A DNA stretch of 63,209 bases from CAZYQW01 sp964649825. Lineage in GTDB: Bacteria; Planctomycetota; B15-G4; JADJEK01. The stretch is taken from NCBI GenBank assembly GCA_964649825.1, contig CAZYQW010000057.1, forward strand, positions 1 through 63,209, read 5' to 3'. Shown piece after piece: positions 28,305 to 37,280 of this stretch. Under the pieces are notes generated by a model. The model made no database searches. It saw only the letters and a list, made by a program, of their open reading frames with translations, and was not told the DNA's origin. A program made the translations under genes and the position numbers. Every line of letters starts with the position of its first letter. Position 1 is the first letter of the stretch.

Positions 28305-29560
28305 CCGCGGCGCGCTCGCGGCCGACGCTCGCGTTGCTCGGCCCCGGGCTTCTCGTCGCCGCGACGGGCGTCGGTGCGGGAGACCTGGCGATGTCGGCGT
28401 TCACCGGCGCGCGGCTCGGCTGCGCCGTGTTGTGGGCGGTCCTGGTCGGAGCCGCGCTCAAGCTCCTTCTGAACGAGGGCCTGGCTCGGTACCAGCTCGC
28501 GACCGGCGAGACGATCATCGAAGGAGCGATGCTGCGGTTCGGGAGCCTGGTCCGCTGGGCGTTCCTGGCGTATCTCCTGATCTGGAGCTTCTTCGTCGGC
28601 TCGGCGTTGATGAGTGCGTGCGGCGTCGCGGCCCACGCGTTGGCGCCGTGGTTCGACGCGAACGTCGACAAGAAGGTCTACGGCATCGTCCACAGCCTGA
28701 TCGCGGTGGCGTTGGTCCGCGCCGGCGGGTACCGGCTCTTCGAAGGAGTCATGCGAGCCTGCATCGGTTTGATGGTCGTCGTCGCCGTCGCGACGGCGGT
28801 CGTCGTCCACCCGGGAATGGGCGACGTCCTGACCGGGCTCGTGTGGCCTCGCGTGCCGGACGTGAGCGGAGATGGACTGCAATGGACGGTGGCGCTGATG
28901 GGCGGGGTGGGGGGGACCTTGACCGTGCTCTGCTACGGCTACTGGATCCGCGAGGAGGGGCGGGAGGGAACGCGCCACCTGCGCGATTGTCGCGTCGACC
29001 TCACGGTCGGGTACGCCATGACGGCGCTCTTCGGCGTCGCGATGGTGATCATCGGGGCGCGGGTCGGCCGGATCGAGGGCGGCGGCGCGACGCTCCTCGT
29101 GCGGCTTGCCGACCGCCTGGCCGAGGACCTCGGGACGCTCGGACCCGCGGCGCGCGTCGTCTTCCTGGTCGGCGCGTGGGGTGCCGTCTTCAGCAGCCTC
29201 CTCGGCGTGTGGCAGAGCGTTCCCTACCTCTTCGCCGACTTCCACGCGCTCTCGACCGAACGGAAGGTGGGACCGATCGACGTGACGGCTCGGCCGTACC
29301 GCGGCTTCCTCTATGCTCTGGCCACGGTGCCCGCGGTCGGTCTGTTCATGCGGTTCGAGACGCTGCAGAAGCTGTACGCGATCATCGGAGCCCTCGTGAT
29401 CCCGATGCTCGCGGCGACGTTGCTGGTGTTGAACGGCACGCGCGGCCCCGTTCCCGTCGAGCATCGGAACTCGCGCGCCACGTCGCTCGTCCTCGTGTCG
29501 ACGCTCCTCTTCTTCCTCGCGGCCGGATGGTTCGAGCTGAGCGGGAAGCTGGTCGGTTGA
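28301..29560 (+). CDS. Nramp-family transporter with non-canonical metal site
   Basis: A 419-residue membrane protein with about eleven helices and the overall Nramp pattern beginning GPGLLVAATGVGAGDLAMSA. In canonical Mn/Fe Nramps, helix 1 carries DPGN and helix 6 carries a Met-Pro-His segment. Here helix 1 reads TGVGAGD (residues 22-28) and helix 6 reads TVALMGGVGGTLTVLCYGYW, so the usual Asp, Asn and Met ligands are absent. Its substrate may therefore differ from Mn2+ or Fe2+. The TTG at 28301 overlaps the preceding stop codon (TTGA) and has a GGAAGAG stretch just before; it gives the N-terminus expected for the family. Confidence 0.85.
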   Translation: MTAARSRPTLALLGPGLLVAATGVGAGDLAMSAFTGARLGCAVLWAVLVGAALKLLLNEGLARYQLATGETIIEGAMLRFGSLVRWAFLAYLLIWSFFVGSALMSACGVAAHALAPWFDANVDKKVYGIVHSLIAVALVRAGGYRLFEGVMRACIGLMVVVAVATAVVVHPGMGDVLTGLVWPRVPDVSGDGLQWTVALMGGVGGTLTVLCYGYWIREEGREGTRHLRDCRVDLTVGYAMTALFGVAMVIIGARVGRIEGGGATLLVRLADRLAEDLGTLGPAARVVFLVGAWGAVFSSLLGVWQSVPYLFADFHALSTERKVGPIDVTARPYRGFLYALATVPAVGLFMRFETLQKLYAIIGALVIPMLAATLLVLNGTRGPVPVEHRNSRATSLVLVSTLLFFLAAGWFELSGKLVG

Positions 29561-29581
29561 CGTTGGAACCGGAAGGGTGAC

Positions 29582-30403
29582 ATGAGCTTCCTGCTCTCGT
29601 ACCAGATCATCGAAGCGCCCGACGCGTCGCCGGCGAAGACCGCGTTCGTCCTGCATGGGATCCTCGGTTCCGGGCGCAACTGGCGCGCGTTCGCCACCGA
29701 GTGGGTGCGCGTGAAGCCGGACTGGCGCGCGGTGCTGGTCGACCTGCGCAACCACGGTCGATCGACGGGCGCTCCCCCTCCGCATGATCTCGCCGCCTGC
29801 GCGGCGGACGTCGCGCGGCTCGGCGTGCACCTCGGCGGAGCCCCGCAGATCGTCATAGGCCACTCGTTCGGCGGCAAGGTCGCGCTGGTCTACGCGCGCG
29901 ACCACGGGGGCGCGCTGGAGCAGCTCTGGAGCCTCGACAGCCCTCCCGGCCCGAGCCCGGGCGAGAGGGTGGCGCGCGAGTCCGAGGCGGGACGTGTGCT
30001 GGCCGCGCTGCGAGAGATCCCGGTACCGGTGTCTCATCGGACCGCCGTGATCGACGAGTTCGCTCGCCGGGGGATCGCCCGCGGAATCGCGCGGTGGTTG
30101 GCGACGAACCTCCAAGCGGTCGACGGGGGCGGATTCGCGTGGTCCTTCGATCTCGACGCCATCGACGCGATGCTCGCCGACTACTGGCGCGTCGATGGTC
30201 TGCCGTTCCTCCAGGATCCGCCTCCGGGGCTCGGGATCCGGATCGTCCGCGGCGAGCGGAGCGATCGGTGGACCGAGGAGGAGTGGACGGGAATCGAACG
30301 GTTGGCCGAAGCCGGTCGGCTCGTGGCGATCGTCGTTCCGGCCGCCGCGCATTGGCTTCACGTCGACAACCCGCGCGGGCTTCTGGACGCGCTGACGCGG
30401 TAG
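29582..30403 (+). CDS. Alpha/beta-fold hydrolase
   Basis: A 273-residue hydrolase. The oxyanion segment is HGILGSGRNW (about residues 25-34), the nucleophile elbow is GHSFGGKVAL (Ser near residue 98), and the probable catalytic His is in AAHWLHVDNP near the C-terminus. The pattern matches the ABHD11/YfbB-like esterase group, but the substrate cannot be told. No signal peptide is seen, so it is cytoplasmic. It follows the Nramp gene by 21 bases with a GGAAGGGTGAC ribosome binding site, so it is probably in the same transcript. Confidence 0.9.
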   Translation: MSFLLSYQIIEAPDASPAKTAFVLHGILGSGRNWRAFATEWVRVKPDWRAVLVDLRNHGRSTGAPPPHDLAACAADVARLGVHLGGAPQIVIGHSFGGKVALVYARDHGGALEQLWSLDSPPGPSPGERVARESEAGRVLAALREIPVPVSHRTAVIDEFARRGIARGIARWLATNLQAVDGGGFAWSFDLDAIDAMLADYWRVDGLPFLQDPPPGLGIRIVRGERSDRWTEEEWTGIERLAEAGRLVAIVVPAAAHWLHVDNPRGLLDALTR

Positions 30404-30443
30404 CGCGGAGACTTCCGGGCTCCAAACGTCTACGTCTAGCTAG

Positions 30444-31331
30444 CTAGGGAGCGACGAGGCGCACGCGGCTGGTCACGCCGGCGTGGTCGGACGGCCAGAC
30501 TCCGTCTTGTCCAGGCTCGTGGCAGAAGAGGCTCGTCTCGGTCGGCAGCGCGAGGAGGCGGTCGTCGGCGCGCCCGATGAGAACGTAGTCGATGCGACGG
30601 CTCGGCGCTTCGCTCGCTTGAGTCAGGGGGTTGTCGCGATTCCACGTCGGGGCGTGGCGATACCCCTGCACGATCCGCCACGCATCGACGAACGGGGAGG
30701 GGCCGCCGCGCATGGGCGTCGTGATCGCGAGCATCTCGGGGCTGTCCGGCTCGGCGTTGAAGTCACCCAGCAGGATCGGCGGGAGCGATTCGTTCGTCTC
30801 GGCCACCAGCTCGAGGATCCGCGCGGTCTGCTCGACGCGTTCGTGGCCCTGATCGAGGCGATAGCTGAGATGCGTGTTGTAGACGTGGAGCCTCCCGAGG
30901 GCCGTCTCGACGACGACGTGCTGGAGGATGCGGGGGTCGTGCTCGGGTGCCGGCAGGGGGAAGACTTCGAACTCGACGATCGGAAAACGCGAGGCGATCG
31001 CGAGACCGAACTCGATGTCCTCGGGATAGACGATCATCGGCTCGAACGCGACGTCCGACCCGAGAGTGGCGGCGATCCACTGGGTTTGATCGAACTCGCC
31101 GGGGACGTTCATCACCTCCTGGAACGCGACGATGTCCGGCTCGAGCCGAGCGAGCTCGACCTCGAGGTGAGGCCGGCGATGCTCCCAACCGCCGGACTGG
31201 TTCATGAGGTTCAACGTCGCGACGCGCAGGTCGAGAACCGGCCGCTCGTGCGAGCCGTCGTCCGAGGTGAAGCAGGCGTTCAGCAGCGCACCGAAGCAGA
31301 CGATGATCGCCCCTCGACGCGTGGCTTTCAT
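30444..31331 (-). CDS. Endonuclease/exonuclease/phosphatase-fold lipoprotein
   Basis: A 295-residue protein of the EEP superfamily (phosphodiesterase or nuclease fold). Motifs: LRVATLNLMNQ, PDIVAFQEV with the metal-binding Glu, HVYNTHLSY, LLGDFNAEPDS with Asp and Asn, and the final SDHAGV with the catalytic His. The N-terminus RRGAIIVCFGALLNACFTSDD has a lipobox-like LLNAC, so it is probably a lipoprotein anchored outside the cytoplasm. ATG 31331 is used; an ATG 15 bases upstream is also possible. The substrate may be nucleic acid, a phospholipid or an inositol phosphate. It is convergent with the hydrolase gene and divergent from the gene at 31440. Confidence 0.88.
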   Translation of the reverse strand: MKATRRGAIIVCFGALLNACFTSDDGSHERPVLDLRVATLNLMNQSGGWEHRRPHLEVELARLEPDIVAFQEVMNVPGEFDQTQWIAATLGSDVAFEPMIVYPEDIEFGLAIASRFPIVEFEVFPLPAPEHDPRILQHVVVETALGRLHVYNTHLSYRLDQGHERVEQTARILELVAETNESLPPILLGDFNAEPDSPEMLAITTPMRGGPSPFVDAWRIVQGYRHAPTWNRDNPLTQASEAPSRRIDYVLIGRADDRLLALPTETSLFCHEPGQDGVWPSDHAGVTSRVRLVAP

Positions 31332-31439
31332 TGGAGGTTTCCGCATGGGCCCGAAGGATAGCGACTCCGCGGACATTCGAGCTCGTTCGACTCGCCCGAA
31401 CGAACCTTGCGACCCGCGGCGACGGGCTACAATCCCGCC

Positions 31440-31997
31440 ATGGTGCGCCTCGTGGTCATCCTCTCGCTCGTGGTGGTGGTCGTTCTGCTCGGCGGCGCCG
31501 GCCTCTCGCATCGAATGCGGGAGCGCGCCGAAGCCGAGGCGGCGGCGGCCGGCGAGGCGCTCCGTCGGGCCCAGGCTCGCGCCGCGATGGGGCGCGGCCG
31601 GGCGGACCTCGAGGTCTCGATCCTCGACGGGCTCGCGCTTCTCATCGAGCTCCCCGAGCCGGGCCGCATCCCGACGCCGATCGTTTTCGTCCGGATCGAG
31701 AAGGCCCTCGATCGGGCGTACGAGGTCACCGGCCTCGACGGCGGCGCGATCCTGTACGCCGATGGCGAGTCGTTCGAGCGGCTCGACCGCGACCGCTCCG
31801 AACCCGACTCGCCGCTCGTGCTGGCCTCGAACATGGGGCACGTCAGTTTCGGCTTCCCTCTCCACGAGCAGCCTCGCGACGGAGCCGCGCTGCACGTCGA
31901 GTGGACGCACGTGAACCCGCGCTCGGGAGAGGTGGAGCTCTTGCGGTCCGAGCCCGTGATCTACCGCCGTGGTCCCGGCAAAGGAGCATCGAGGTGA
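31440..31997 (+). CDS. Hypothetical membrane-anchored protein
   Basis: A 185-residue protein not recognised. One N-terminal transmembrane helix (VRLVVILSLVVVVVLLGGAG) is followed by an Ala/Glu/Arg-rich helical stretch likely to form a short coiled coil, then a globular domain of about 120 residues containing ILDGLALLIELPEPGRIP and VSFGFPLHEQPRDG. The stop codon overlaps the GTG start of the downstream RraB-like gene (GTGA), so the two are coupled. Confidence 0.8.
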   Translation: MVRLVVILSLVVVVVLLGGAGLSHRMRERAEAEAAAAGEALRRAQARAAMGRGRADLEVSILDGLALLIELPEPGRIPTPIVFVRIEKALDRAYEVTGLDGGAILYADGESFERLDRDRSEPDSPLVLASNMGHVSFGFPLHEQPRDGAALHVEWTHVNPRSGEVELLRSEPVIYRRGPGKGASR

Positions 31998-32353
31998 GTT
32001 CGTCCGACCCGGTCGCCCGCGCGCTCGCCGACCACGCCGAGCGGAACGCGCGGCTCCTCGCGCAGCTCCACGACCTGGGCGTCGACCCCGATGACCCGGT
32101 CGCGATCGATTGCTTCTTCCTCTGCCGCAACGAGTCGCGAATCGCCAGCCTGATGGAACGACTCGACAGAGCCGGATTCATGCACTCTCGACGCGCCGGC
32201 GAACCGAGTCCCGACACGAGTTGGACCGTCCACGGAGTGCTGCTCACGAGCCCGCGAGGGATGGCGGACGAACGGATCACCGAGAGGTTGATCCGCATCG
32301 CGTTCGAGCACGATGCTTCCTACGACGGCTGGTCGACCGCGGTCGTCGGCTGA
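31994..32353 (+). CDS. RraB-like (regulator of RNase E activity B) family protein
   Basis: A 119-residue cytoplasmic protein with the RraB domain pattern: an N-terminal helix HAERNARLLAQLHDLGVD, a central IDCFFLCRNESRIASLMERLDRAGF, and the C-terminal YDGWSTAVVG. In Enterobacteria RraB binds RNase E and inhibits RNA decay; whether this holds here is unknown. The GTG start overlaps the previous stop codon and has AAGGAG 8 bases upstream. A perfect GC-rich inverted repeat lies 10 bases after the stop. Confidence 0.78.
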   Translation: MSSSDPVARALADHAERNARLLAQLHDLGVDPDDPVAIDCFFLCRNESRIASLMERLDRAGFMHSRRAGEPSPDTSWTVHGVLLTSPRGMADERITERLIRIAFEHDASYDGWSTAVVG

Positions 32354-32363
32354 TCGAGCGTCG

Positions 32364-32390
32364 CCTCGCCGGCGCGTCGCGCCGGCGAGG
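32364..32390. terminator. Bidirectional GC-rich hairpin between convergent genes
   Basis: CCTCGCCGGCG (32364-32374) pairs perfectly with CGCCGGCGAGG (32380-32390) around a 5-base loop CGTCG. It sits between the RraB-like gene (plus, ends 32353) and the amidohydrolase gene (minus, ends 32402). There is no U-tract on either side, so any termination would rest on the stem alone. Confidence 0.65.
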
Positions 32391-32401
32391 TCGACGGCTT
32401 C

Positions 32402-34474
32402 TCAGCTCCGGGACTCGAGCTCGGCGTGGAGCTCGCCCATCGGGAACGTGAGCTTCACCTTCTGAACGATGGAGCGATCGTCCGTCCAGAGGGTCGTCTC
32501 GACCTGGCCCATCGGCGTCTCGACACGCGTGACGAAGACCCGAGCCGTCCAGGCGCCGCTCGCCCCGGTCACCTCGGCGTCCGGCAGTCGCTCGATCTCG
32601 ACCGGCGTGACGGCGACCCTCCAGTCGGGAAAGCCGAAGCCGACGGCCTCGACCGTAGTGCGCCCGCCCACCGGCAGGTCGACCCGTCGGATCGTGAACG
32701 CCTCGCCCGAGAACACGGGCGGGCTGAACGTCGCGTCCGGGGCCACGGCCAGGTCCTGCGGCTCGAGCTCCTCGTCCCCGCGCCGGGCCACGACACGGAC
32801 GTGGCTCCCGTCGCGCACGTAGGAGGCGACGATCGGCTTCCCGCCGCTGATCTCGGTGTACGCCGCCGAGACGAAGCCGTGGTCGTCGTCGTACAGGACG
32901 GTGAGGTCGAACGGCTTCTGCGGCCCTCCCCGCGAGCGGCTCTCGACGTCGAGACGGTAGCCGGCCGGCACCTTCGAGAGAGTGAACTGCTCGTGACCGG
33001 CGGGGAACGTCATGAACTTCTGAAGCAGCCGTCCCTCCGCGATTACGTCTCCGTTGGACCGTTCCAGTGCAGCGGGGCCGCGGGAATCGCGGAGCTCCTC
33101 GGGTGCGGGCTCGGTGATCGCGCTTCGCACCGACTCGAGCATCGCGTCGAGCGCGGCTCGATCGTAGTAGCGCCCCCGATGGAAGACGCCTTCGATGGTG
33201 GAGGCGTTCCCGACGTCGGACAGCGGGTTCTCGCGGGTCAGGATCATCGACGCCGTCTTCCCGGCCGCGATCGTCCCGAGGCGGTCGCTCACTCCGAAGA
33301 ACCGCGCGGGCGCGATCGTCGCCGCCGCGAGAACGTCTCGGGGCGGGATCCCCGCTCCCTGCAGCAGCGACATCTCCTCGTGCACGGCGAACCCGGCGTA
33401 GACGAACGGATTCGCGAGATCGGTCCCCACGAGGAGGGTCACGCCGGCGCGATGGAGCTCGGCCACGAACGTCTGCATGTGCGGGACCGCCTGTCGCGCG
33501 TACGGCGCGAAGCCGGCGTAGCTCCCGGACCGCCAGAACGAGATCAGGTGCGCCGGAACGTACTGCATCATGTCCGGGTCCTGTCGACTCTCGTCGTCCG
33601 CCCGACCGATGCCGACCATGACCGCGAGCGTCGGACAATGCGCCATGCCCGCGGCGCGGATCCGCCGCGCCAGGTCGCGGATCAGGTCGCGGTCGACGTT
33701 CGGCGTATGGAACCAGTGGCCGAACGTTCGAGCGGTCGGCGCGTCCCCCTCGTTGGCCAATACCTCGCCGATCCACGCGTCGAATCCGCTCAGGTGCTCG
33801 ACGCAGTCCTGCCCGGCCGCGATCGCGTCCTCGATCGTCAGTCCGTCCGGGACGTGACCGACGGCCTTGAGGCGCAGTCGATGCGCTTCGTCGATCGCAG
33901 CACGATAGTCCTCGGGTTGAAGGCGGCTGTAGACCTTGATCTGGTCCACGCCCGCTGCGTGGAGCCGACCGATCGCGGAGCGGGTTCGAGAGGGTCCGGC
34001 GCAGGGTTCGGAGAACGGCCAGACCGGGGGGTCGCCGTCGACGATCGCGCCGGTCACGATCATCTCGGGGCCGAGCTCGTCCTGCTCGGCCAGCGCACGT
34101 CGCGTCTCGACCGCCGTCACGGTCGTCGCCCCCATGTCGCGAACGAACGTGACACCGTTGGCGATCAGCATCGCGCCGTACGTCTCTCCGCCCGCCGTGT
34201 AATGGACGTGGGCGTCGAAGAGCCCGGGCATCAAGAACCGATTCGAACCATCGATCACGGTCGCGCCGGCCGGCAGGGAGAGATCGGTGGAGACATCGGT
34301 CGGACGAAGCTGGGAGATCCGGTCCTCCGCCACGACCACGTCCTGATGCGGAACGATCCGCCCGCGTTCGACGTCGACGATGGAGACGTCTCGAATCACG
34401 ATCGGAGCGTCCGCGGCGAGGCCCGCGGCGGCGAACAGAACGAAGGAGAGACACGGCGTCGCTTGGTGGAACAT
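32402..34474 (-). CDS. Exported amidohydrolase with extra C-terminal beta domain
   Basis: A 690-residue metal-dependent hydrolase of the imidazolonepropionase/prolidase-like amidohydrolase group. A signal peptide (residues 1-21, ending GLAAD) precedes the composite N-terminal domain, then the metal motif LFDAHVHYTAGG, a metal-bridging Lys in QIKVYSRL, His in KAVGHVPDG, CVEHLSG, and the catalytic Asp in LLVGTDLANPF. After the amidohydrolase core (about 40-440, ending GTIAAGKTASMILTRENPL) there is a C-terminal region of about 240 residues that is beta-rich and unrecognised. It probably hydrolyses cyclic amides or peptides in the periplasm; the substrate is unknown. Confidence 0.9.
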   Translation of the reverse strand: MFHQATPCLSFVLFAAAGLAADAPIVIRDVSIVDVERGRIVPHQDVVVAEDRISQLRPTDVSTDLSLPAGATVIDGSNRFLMPGLFDAHVHYTAGGETYGAMLIANGVTFVRDMGATTVTAVETRRALAEQDELGPEMIVTGAIVDGDPPVWPFSEPCAGPSRTRSAIGRLHAAGVDQIKVYSRLQPEDYRAAIDEAHRLRLKAVGHVPDGLTIEDAIAAGQDCVEHLSGFDAWIGEVLANEGDAPTARTFGHWFHTPNVDRDLIRDLARRIRAAGMAHCPTLAVMVGIGRADDESRQDPDMMQYVPAHLISFWRSGSYAGFAPYARQAVPHMQTFVAELHRAGVTLLVGTDLANPFVYAGFAVHEEMSLLQGAGIPPRDVLAAATIAPARFFGVSDRLGTIAAGKTASMILTRENPLSDVGNASTIEGVFHRGRYYDRAALDAMLESVRSAITEPAPEELRDSRGPAALERSNGDVIAEGRLLQKFMTFPAGHEQFTLSKVPAGYRLDVESRSRGGPQKPFDLTVLYDDDHGFVSAAYTEISGGKPIVASYVRDGSHVRVVARRGDEELEPQDLAVAPDATFSPPVFSGEAFTIRRVDLPVGGRTTVEAVGFGFPDWRVAVTPVEIERLPDAEVTGASGAWTARVFVTRVETPMGQVETTLWTDDRSIVQKVKLTFPMGELHAELESRS

Positions 34475-34733
34475 GGAGACCTCGTGAGTGGTCGGTGGTG
34501 TGCGGTTTACGGCACCCTTGGTGCCCTGGACGCGCCGAGTCCTTCGCGGATTCCGCCCTGGGTCGGGGCCCGATCCGTCCGCGGGTCGCTCGCAGAAAAG
34601 GAAAAAGCGGGAGACCGGTCACCCGGCCTCCCCCTCTCACGAGATGACAACAGCACGCGCTGTGTCGGACAATGATCGGGTCGAACCCGTCGCGACACTC
34701 GGGCGGGTGCCCCCGCCCGGGCCGCCGATGGAG

Positions 34734-36416
34734 TCAGAGGACCTTCAGCTCCAGGCCGTTCGACGTCGCGTATCCACCCGGTCCCTCCGGGTCGGCGATG
34801 AGGATCTGGAGGTTCACGGTGATCGTCCCGATCAGGTTCGGGAAGACGGTCCCCGTGGCCTGGATCATGCCGGTGCCGGGGCCGCTGCCGGGAATCCCGA
34901 CCACGACGACCGGCGGAAGCAAGGGAGCGTTCACCAGCGGGCAGCCGATTCCGGTCGCGAGCGTCTCCTGCCCGATCCCGAAGAACATGACGCCGAACGT
35001 GCCACCGAGCGCGTTCGCCAGGGTGAACGTCACGTCGCCGCCCTGCGTCGGGCAACCCGAGATCGAGATCGCGGGAACGAACCCGCCGCTCCCGGCGCAA
35101 CCCGCGCCGTACGGAGTCGCGTTGCCGCAGACGACCGAGATGACGTGCGCGCTGCCCGCGTTGATCCCGTGCGTCTTGTCGTACGGCGCGCCGACGAACA
35201 CGTCGGGGACCGTGTCGCGGTTCGCGTCGCGCGCGCTGCTCACGTAGAAGCCGAAGTTCGAGTACGCGGGGCCATAGAGGGTGTGGAGGCTCGACCCATC
35301 GACGCCCGACAGGACATGCACGCGGCCGTTCTGCGAGGACCACCACGGCGCTCCCACGATCAGGTCCGGAACGCCGTCGCCGTTCACGTCGGAGGCGTCG
35401 GCCACGGACCAGCCGAACCGGCTCTTGATCGAGCCGTCCGCCTGGATGAGCATCGAGTAGTCGGCCCCCGAGAAGCAGCGGATCATGCCCGAGTCGTCGC
35501 CGTTGTTGTCGTCGCGCGGTGCGCCGACCATCACGTCGTCGTGACCGTCGCCGTCGAGGTCGCCGACGCCGATCACCGCGTAGCCGTACCAATCGGCGGT
35601 GGAGTCGCCATCCCATTGATGAAGGATCGCGCCGTCGAGGCCCGAGAAGAGCCGCGCGCCGCCCGCGTCGAGGACGGTGTTGTCATCGTCGAGCGTTGCA
35701 ACGATGATGTCGTCGTAGCCGTCGTTGTTCGTGTCGCCGGCGCCGCTGACCGAGAACGCGAGCTCGTCGCCGGCCGCGTCACCGAACCACTGGTAGAGGC
35801 GCAGACCGTTCGCGCCCGAGTAGACGTCGGCGCTTCCCGAGTTCGGACCGTTCACGTAGTCGCGCCAGGCGCCGACGACGACGTCGGGGAAGCCGTCGTT
35901 GTTCACGTCGCCCGCGTCGCGGACCGACAGACCGTACTCGATGTAGCTGCGCTCGCCCGCCCACGTGTAGAGCAACGAGCCGTCGAGCCCGGAGAACACT
36001 TGCGCGGAGCCGTTGTCGACCGTGCTCACGTCCTCGCGTGGGGCGCCGACGATCACGTCGGGGACGCCGTCGTTGTTCACGTCGCCCGCGCTGCTCACCG
36101 ACACGCCGAAGAAGTCGCTGTAGTTCTTGCCGTAGAGGGAGTAGATCACCGACTCGTCCACGCCCGAGTAGACGACGGCGGTGCCGACTGCGACGCCGCC
36201 GGGGTTGCGTCCCAGCTTCGCGCCGACGACGAAGTCGGGGAAGCCGTCGTGGTCGACGTCGCCCACGTCGGCGACGGCGCCGCCCTGCAGCTCACCGGCG
36301 TGGCTTCCGGGGAACAGGTGCAGCGTTCCCTGAGCGAAGGTCGCGGTGGCGCACGTCGACACGACTGCGAAACACAGTGCGAAACACAGAAGGGTGGTAC
36401 GGATGCGGGGGTTCAT
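34734..36416 (-). CDS. Exported FG-GAP (integrin alpha-like) repeat protein
   Basis: A 560-residue secreted protein with signal peptide RIRTTLLCFALCFAVVSTCATATFA (written with its flanks, residues about 4-28). Seven or more FG-GAP repeats follow, each with GDVNNDGVPDVIVGAP-type words and calcium-binding DxNxDGxxD loops. The last about 120 residues start at TPYGAGCAGSGGFVP and form the small C-terminal domain seen on many Planctomycetota surface proteins (SGCPTQGGDVTFTL and onward). Likely an extracellular adhesion or structural propeller; no enzyme motif. Confidence 0.92.
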   Translation of the reverse strand: MNPRIRTTLLCFALCFAVVSTCATATFAQGTLHLFPGSHAGELQGGAVADVGDVDHDGFPDFVVGAKLGRNPGGVAVGTAVVYSGVDESVIYSLYGKNYSDFFGVSVSSAGDVNNDGVPDVIVGAPREDVSTVDNGSAQVFSGLDGSLLYTWAGERSYIEYGLSVRDAGDVNNDGFPDVVVGAWRDYVNGPNSGSADVYSGANGLRLYQWFGDAAGDELAFSVSGAGDTNNDGYDDIIVATLDDDNTVLDAGGARLFSGLDGAILHQWDGDSTADWYGYAVIGVGDLDGDGHDDVMVGAPRDDNNGDDSGMIRCFSGADYSMLIQADGSIKSRFGWSVADASDVNGDGVPDLIVGAPWWSSQNGRVHVLSGVDGSSLHTLYGPAYSNFGFYVSSARDANRDTVPDVFVGAPYDKTHGINAGSAHVISVVCGNATPYGAGCAGSGGFVPAISISGCPTQGGDVTFTLANALGGTFGVMFFGIGQETLATGIGCPLVNAPLLPPVVVVGIPGSGPGTGMIQATGTVFPNLIGTITVNLQILIADPEGPGGYATSNGLELKVL

Positions 36417-36636
36417 GGGCCGTTCTCGTGAGTTGGGTTCCTTGCCGCCGGCCTCTCCTCAGGCCTGCGCCAGGTCCAAAATGTAACAGGCTATGGCGTC
36501 GGGAAACTCGACAAAACGGGAACTCCATCCCACGCGATGCCTAACCCCTAAACGCCAAACACGTTGGATGAGCCGCCAGCAAGGCGGAAAAATTCAGAAC
36601 GTGCTTGATGTGCGAGCTTTACGACCGTCACGCCGT

Positions 36637-37146
36637 TCAGGCGGGGTCGGGGAGCGGGATTCCCGCGAGCTCGAAGAGGTTCGCCTGGCAGTAGATCGAC
36701 GGGCGAAACGGCAGTTTCATCGAATCCCAGAGCTGCGATCGATCCGCTCGCTCGGGCTGTTCGATCGCGAGCTGCAGGATGTCCCTCTCGTCCCAGCCGT
36801 CGCCGCGGAAGAGCGCGGGCGGCACCGAGGGACCCGCGTCGATGACCTGCGCGATGCGCCCGAGCAGGCGGTGCTCCGCTTCCACGTCCATCGCCCAGGG
36901 AGTGATCACGTAGGAGAGGCGCAACGGCAGGCCGCGGCTTTGGGATCGGTCGCGCAGCTCGTAACGAACCTCGACCTGATGGAGGAAGACGGTAATGGTC
37001 GCGTGGTCGAGGGCGGGGAGGTGAGCGAGCTGGACGTAGTTCGCGAGCACGATCTGATCGGACGGAAGGACCCACGACGGGATTCCCGCGCGCAAGAGCT
37101 CCGTGATGGTCTCGCTCGTGTCTCGGATCGCGTCGCCGTCGGCCAT
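36637..37146 (-). CDS. DUF4255 (Pvc16 N-terminal-like) protein
   Basis: A 169-residue protein matching the DUF4255 pattern: an opening helix AIRDTSETITELLRAGIP, an ITVFLHQVEVRYELRD strand with LPLRLSYVITPWA, the EHRLLGRIAQVIDAG helix, and the ending LWDSMKLPFRPSIYCQANLF. DUF4255 is the N-terminal domain of Pvc16, a cap/baseplate component of extracellular contractile injection systems. No tube, sheath or AAA ATPase gene is in the window, so this copy is isolated or at a cluster edge not visible here. The start at 37146 has GGGA upstream and matches family N-termini. It is divergent from the scramblase-like gene. Confidence 0.75.
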   Translation of the reverse strand: MADGDAIRDTSETITELLRAGIPSWVLPSDQIVLANYVQLAHLPALDHATITVFLHQVEVRYELRDRSQSRGLPLRLSYVITPWAMDVEAEHRLLGRIAQVIDAGPSVPPALFRGDGWDERDILQLAIEQPERADRSQLWDSMKLPFRPSIYCQANLFELAGIPLPDPA

Positions 37147-37280
37147 GCTTTCCCATTCGGCGGTTCGGGCGCCGAACTCAATCCGAATCGATAGCGTCGG
37201 GGCTTGCTCCGGCGTCGATGCGAACCCAAGTTCGGACGTCGCCCCGGCCGATCGGTAGGCTCGGGCTCCGGAGGACCGAC

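Noticed and set aside
36580..36600. Terminator hairpin CCGCC-AGCAA-GGCGG
   Set aside because: The A/T-run lies on the wrong side for the minus-strand DUF4255 gene, and no plus-strand gene ends there.
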